A stretch of DNA of 64,000 bases from Psychrobacillus lasiicapitis (lineage in GTDB: Bacteria > Bacillota > Bacilli > Bacillales_A > Planococcaceae): the NCBI RefSeq assembly GCF_006861795.1, contig NZ_VDGH01000008.1, forward strand, positions 186,001 through 250,000. The letters are read 5' to 3'. How positions within the stretch are numbered: position 1 is the first letter of the stretch; every line of letters starts with the position of its first letter. Made by a program: the position numbers and the translations under genes. Of this stretch, positions 60,644 through 64,000 are shown in pieces. The notes under the pieces are model-generated. The model was not told the DNA's origin, made no database searches, and saw nothing but the letters and a program-made list of their open reading frames with translations.

Positions 60644-60969
60644 TAAGTTGATTTCTACGCCTTCAAAAATAACAAAAAAATGAATTGTTTTATCCCTTAC
60701 ACGGATGATGTTAAGATACGTGGACTCTTCTAGGAATGTGAGCAAGCCAGTACGTATTGACTTCTCCGTTATAGTATTTTTCCATTAAGCTGTCTTTTGA
60801 CGAAACTTCTGCACAGAGAAAAAACAAGAGCCAAGGGATGTGATAAAATCACTACCGAGGCTCTTAATCGAATATAATACAAATTTTTTATTGGAGTGAA
60901 ATTCAAATAGTGAACTTTCACTATTGTCATAGTGTTGTAGAACCATATATATCCTGGACGCTTAAATAA
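60644..60969. other. Region between the LuxR-type and M29-like genes
   Basis: About 325 bp without a gene. The only clear structure is the terminator at 60821-60865. Sequence near 60900-60960 has a short repeat GTGAACTTTCACTATT but no recognised site. Confidence 0.4.
60821..60865 (-). terminator. Terminator of the M29-like gene
   Basis: AAGAGCC (60826-60832) pairs with GGCTCTT (60859-60865), with an inner GTGAT/ATCAC stem. A-rich sequence 60818-60824 gives the minus-strand T tract. It lies about 105 bp past the stop at 60970. Confidence 0.6.
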
Positions 60970-61875
60970 TCAATTGATGGTTATAATCGGATCTTTAATA
61001 AGGCAATCGATATGAACACCAGCTTCATTTTCACCACCGAACGATTTATTACTTCCAAAAGCAATATGTACAGTTCCAAAAACTTTTTCATCCTCTAGTA
61101 TATTACCTGTAAGTCGTGCTTTTTTGTTAGTCCCTATACCAAATTCTGCGATAATCCGACCATTATTCTCGCCTAAAATTTCTAATAATTGTTTACCTTG
61201 GCTACCAGTTGCATTTACTAAACGACCGTCCTTAATCTCTAGAATAATCGGTTCTTGAACCAGACCAATCCCTGCTATGGAACCGTCAATTATTACTTTG
61301 CCATTCGCTGAGTTCTCAATAGGTGCTATATAGCTCTCACCAGAGGGAATATTACCCGATTGGCCTTTTTCCTTAAATACTCCCGTGCTGGCAATACTCT
61401 CTCTCTTTTCTATGGAGAAGGACAAACTCATTCCCTCTTTTTCAATTGTAACTGTTGAACCTTCATCTAACATTTTACAATACTCTGCAGTTAACTCTTC
61501 TATTTCTTCTGCATTTGCAGAAATCGCACCTTCTTCTAGCATATCTAAAGTTACTCCAGGCATTGTTGCTACACGCGCACCTTTTTTGGAAGCATTTTTT
61601 CGTGCCACTGTATGAGTAAGGGAATGTTCTGTTATACAAAGTACTACATCTGCACATTGCATTGCCTCTGCAACTAGATGGGGAGGCTCTTCTCCAGATT
61701 TACTTCGAGTAGACATTTGCATAGAAATAGTTTCATTACCTAATTCCCGTCCTGCCTCTACAAAATATTGGGCAATATCTGATAGCGCAGTATCTGTTAG
61801 TACAAGAAGTGTCTCGTCCTTTTTTATATGTAGATTATTAGTCAATACATTTTTTGCTTTTTCTATAGTAGACAA
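60970..61875 (-). CDS. M29-like aminopeptidase / NicX-like family protein
   Basis: 301 residues starting with TTG at 61875, GGAG 9 bp before. The family shared by aminopeptidase T/leucyl aminopeptidases and 2,5-dihydroxypyridine dioxygenase NicX is shown by GNIPSGESYIAPIENSANGKVIIDGSIAG (metal Glu), AEFGIGTNKKARLTGNILEDEKVFGTVHIAFGSNKSFGG (metal His) and HIDCLIKDP. A peptidase function is favoured by the peptidase and IclR neighbours but is not certain. The IclR-type gene is 19 bp upstream. Confidence 0.75.
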   Translation of the reverse strand: MSTIEKAKNVLTNNLHIKKDETLLVLTDTALSDIAQYFVEAGRELGNETISMQMSTRSKSGEEPPHLVAEAMQCADVVLCITEHSLTHTVARKNASKKGARVATMPGVTLDMLEEGAISANAEEIEELTAEYCKMLDEGSTVTIEKEGMSLSFSIEKRESIASTGVFKEKGQSGNIPSGESYIAPIENSANGKVIIDGSIAGIGLVQEPIILEIKDGRLVNATGSQGKQLLEILGENNGRIIAEFGIGTNKKARLTGNILEDEKVFGTVHIAFGSNKSFGGENEAGVHIDCLIKDPIITIN

Positions 61876-61894
61876 AACCTATCGCTCCTTTATA

Positions 61895-62671
61895 TTAAGA
61901 TTTGAGCTTAATATTGTAACGCTTAATAATTACTTCGATCTCATCACGTGCTTTCATTAATAAAGGAAGACATGCCTCTTTATGTTCCTCTGTCATACGA
62001 TAAATAGGACCTGAAACAGTTATAGATCCAATAACGCCAAAGTCATCGTTTAATGGAACGGCTATAGCGAGCACTTCAGGAGTAAATTCTCCTTGACTTT
62101 CTCCCCAACCATTTTTTCTTATAACTGCAAGTTCTTCCTTCAATTTCTCTCCACTATCCACTGTATATTTCGTATACTTGATAAATCCTTCACTGATAAC
62201 TTTTTCAACTACTTCTTCTGGAAGAAACGCCAGTATAGATCGGTAAGACGCCCCAACATATAATGGCGAGCGACTTCCTGCTGAAACGGTAAACCTTACT
62301 TTATTTTCAGGTTCTACCGCAGCTAAAGTGACCGCTTCATCTCGGTCAAGAATAGTTAAGAAAACAGACTCTCCCGTCTCCTCACACAGCTTATCTAAAG
62401 ATGGCTTGATGAGGGTATCTACATTAAGAGATTCATACATAATTTTCCCTAGTTCCCAAGTGGCATAACCTAGGGAATACTTTTTGGTAACTGGATCTTT
62501 GGTTACAAATCGATTTTTTTCTAAAGTTTCTAAAATACGATATATATTCGTATGATTGATATTCATTTCATTGGCGAGTTCTCGCCCACCCCAAACTGGC
62601 ATTTCTCGAGTGAACATTCTTAATACTTTTAGAGATAAATCTAGTGTCTTTAACAAGTAAAAATCCCCCAT
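61895..62671 (-). CDS. IclR-family regulator
   Basis: 258 residues. The N-terminal winged HTH is visible in VLRMFTREMPVWGGRELANEMNINHTNIYRILETLEKNRFVTKDPVTKKYSLG, and the C-terminal effector domain in AGSRSPLYVGASYRSILAFLPEEVVEKV and GESQGEFTPEVLAIAVPLNDDFGVIGSITVSGP. It probably controls the flanking M29-like and M20 peptidase genes. Confidence 0.93.
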   Translation of the reverse strand: MGDFYLLKTLDLSLKVLRMFTREMPVWGGRELANEMNINHTNIYRILETLEKNRFVTKDPVTKKYSLGYATWELGKIMYESLNVDTLIKPSLDKLCEETGESVFLTILDRDEAVTLAAVEPENKVRFTVSAGSRSPLYVGASYRSILAFLPEEVVEKVISEGFIKYTKYTVDSGEKLKEELAVIRKNGWGESQGEFTPEVLAIAVPLNDDFGVIGSITVSGPIYRMTEEHKEACLPLLMKARDEIEVIIKRYNIKLKS

Positions 62672-62737
62672 ATCTTTCCTAATTATATACTAGCTTACCT
62701 AAATTAGAATAAAACACAAGTAATTTTACACTCTCTT

Positions 62738-64000
62738 CTAATCATTGGAAGTTTCATATAAAAAATCGACGACTGCAGCAACGTATACCTTTGCACATCT
62801 TACTATATCTTCTACTAATACTTTCTCGTTATAGCCATGAATGCTAGGTAAATATGCTGGACCATATTGTAACACTGGAATATGATAATCTCTAAAATGT
62901 CTAGCATCACTACTAGCCCATTGCATTACTCCGTATGCTTCTTCTTTTGTGACAAATTCAATATTTTCAACTATCGCTTTACAGACTGGATCTTGCGCAG
63001 ATGTATAATTTGCAACACTTTTAAAACCAAATAACCGTATCGAGTACCGGATACCTAAGCTATCTAACTCTTTCTTTAAATAATCCGATACTTCTTCGTG
63101 GGTAATACCAAACGGTAAACGACAATCTACTTGAACTTTACAGCTTTCTGGAATAACATTTGACTTTGTTCCTCCATTAATCGTCCCAATATTCACCGTA
63201 ATTCTTTCTAAAACAGGTTGAAAAATTTCTCTTTCTTCTTCCACTTCGCGTAAATAACGTTTAGAAATTTCCACTAATTCTCTCACTTCTTCTGGCATGT
63301 GAATTTCCAAATCCCAAAGTGTACGAATCTTTTCAATCGCTGCGATTGCATCTACAATGGCATTGTTTCCAGCTACCGGTGATAGACTGCCATGACCCGG
63401 CTCACCAAATACCTCTAACTCAAACCAATAGGACCCCTTTTGGCCAATTGTTGGATTTAACGGAGAGGAAGGTTCTGCTATCAAACACCCATCACCATCA
63501 ATCAATTTATTCTCAAGTAACCACGGGACACCATATTCTCCGCCTGTCTCTTCATCTGGAACAATTGCTAAAGTAAGTTGTCCAGGTAACTCGATTCCTA
63601 GTCGTTTAAACAAAGTGAATGCAAAAATAATACCGGCAAGTCCGCCTTTCATATCGCTTGCACCACGTCCTAACATCCAACCATCTACTACTTCTCCAGA
63701 AAAAGGATCAAAATCCCATTTAGATAAGTCACCAGCGGGAACTACATCAGTATGACCACAATAAATGAGTTTTTTTCCGGATTCATCTCCAAAAGAACTG
63801 ACGAGATTATACATTTTTTCGGATGCTTCATGCCAGTCCACCTCTAGTCCAAACTGTTTTAAATAGTCGGATACAAATTCACTCGCTTCTGTTGAGTCAC
63901 CTGGTGGATTTTCACTAGGAATTCGGATAAGTGAACTACATAATTCGATTAATTCGTCTTTTCGCTTTTCGACTTCATCCACTAATTGCTGTTTCAATTG
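62738..64000 (-). CDS. M20-family metallopeptidase (ArgE/DapE-like), 5' end possibly outside window
   Basis: At least 419 residues from a TTG at 63997; the frame stays open to the edge, so the true start may lie beyond. Metal-binding motifs are YCGHTDVVPAGD, LGRGASDMKGGLAGI, VPDEETGGEYG (catalytic Glu pair), LIAEPSS and the dimerisation GEPGHGSLSPVAGNNAI. Late His in YLPSIHGYNEKVLVED. These hydrolases deacylate amino acids or cleave dipeptides. It lies 66 bp upstream of the IclR-type gene, co-directional. Confidence 0.9.
   Translation of the reverse strand, partial: QLKQQLVDEVEKRKDELIELCSSLIRIPSENPPGDSTEASEFVSDYLKQFGLEVDWHEASEKMYNLVSSFGDESGKKLIYCGHTDVVPAGDLSKWDFDPFSGEVVDGWMLGRGASDMKGGLAGIIFAFTLFKRLGIELPGQLTLAIVPDEETGGEYGVPWLLENKLIDGDGCLIAEPSSPLNPTIGQKGSYWFELEVFGEPGHGSLSPVAGNNAIVDAIAAIEKIRTLWDLEIHMPEEVRELVEISKRYLREVEEEREIFQPVLERITVNIGTINGGTKSNVIPESCKVQVDCRLPFGITHEEVSDYLKKELDSLGIRYSIRLFGFKSVANYTSAQDPVCKAIVENIEFVTKEEAYGVMQWASSDARHFRDYHIPVLQYGPAYLPSIHGYNEKVLVEDIVRCAKVYVAAVVDFLYETSND

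Noticed and set aside
1-64000. CRISPR arrays, tRNA or rRNA genes, complete insertion sequences
   Set aside because: No regularly spaced repeats, cloverleaf-like segments, rRNA-like stretches or transposase ORFs were found on reading.

Overview
The window is AT-rich DNA with strong GGAGG-type ribosome binding sites, frequent TTG and GTG starts, Gram-positive lipoproteins, sigma-54 (SigL) regulators of the Bacillus type and many strong intrinsic terminators. This suggests a low-GC Firmicute of the Bacillales, perhaps a Bacillaceae or Planococcaceae relative; the genus cannot be fixed from the sequence. No rRNA, tRNA, CRISPR array, prophage or complete insertion sequence was seen. Most genes are on the minus strand, so operons run from high to low coordinates.

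Layout. (1) 1-2721: the end of a 3-hydroxyacyl-CoA dehydrogenase gene and a CBS-PAS-AAA+-Fis regulator whose AAA+ motifs are eroded. (2) 3110-4040: two tandem VanZ-like membrane proteins. (3) 4272-19863: a 12-gene co-directional polysaccharide cluster: GalE-like epimerase, PelF-like GT4, two coiled-coil proteins, PelG-like exporter, two paralogous large GT-C/STT3-like membrane proteins, ATP-grasp enzyme, polysaccharide deacetylase, MurJ-like flippase, DPM1-like GT2, DUF2304 protein and a membrane-anchored GH114-like protein. It looks like a divergent Gram-positive Pel-type system and is bounded on both sides by near-identical terminator hairpins. (4) 20071-24516: a MacB-like ABC exporter, an S-layer-like secreted protein and a CAP-domain secreted protein. 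(5) 24517-30551: a decayed small gene, then a c-di-GMP enzyme (GAF/PAS/GGDEF/EAL) in an operon with a TPP enzyme and a CMD-family protein, then a 49-residue ORF.

(6) 30552-36961: a catabolic unit with GntR regulator, tartrate/D-malate dehydrogenase-like enzyme, TRAP transporter (P, Q, M) and amidase. (7) 37221-41776: two acetoacetate-decarboxylase-family proteins, a 36-residue membrane peptide and a sodium/solute symporter, behind a consensus sigma-54 promoter, with paired palindromes for the adjacent PAS-AAA+-Fis activator. (8) 41940-44591: a membrane GGDEF/EAL protein followed by a structured non-coding element and a terminator. (9) 45180-49910: a valine/hydroxyisobutyrate-type operon (GntP-family permease, MmsB, MmsA) divergent from a TetR regulator, flanked by related palindromic repeats. 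(10) 49980-57991: MarR regulator, Dpp/Opp-type peptide ABC transporter, an M24-fold protein with eroded metal ligands and an M55 D-aminopeptidase. (11) 58299-64000: amidase, divergent LuxR-type regulator, M29-like aminopeptidase, IclR regulator and M20 peptidase.

The right half therefore looks like consecutive scavenging modules for organic acids, amides and peptides, each with its own regulator. The left half carries cell-envelope and exopolysaccharide functions. The two GGDEF/EAL proteins could link c-di-GMP to the polysaccharide cluster, because Pel systems elsewhere are c-di-GMP regulated, but nothing in the sequence proves this.
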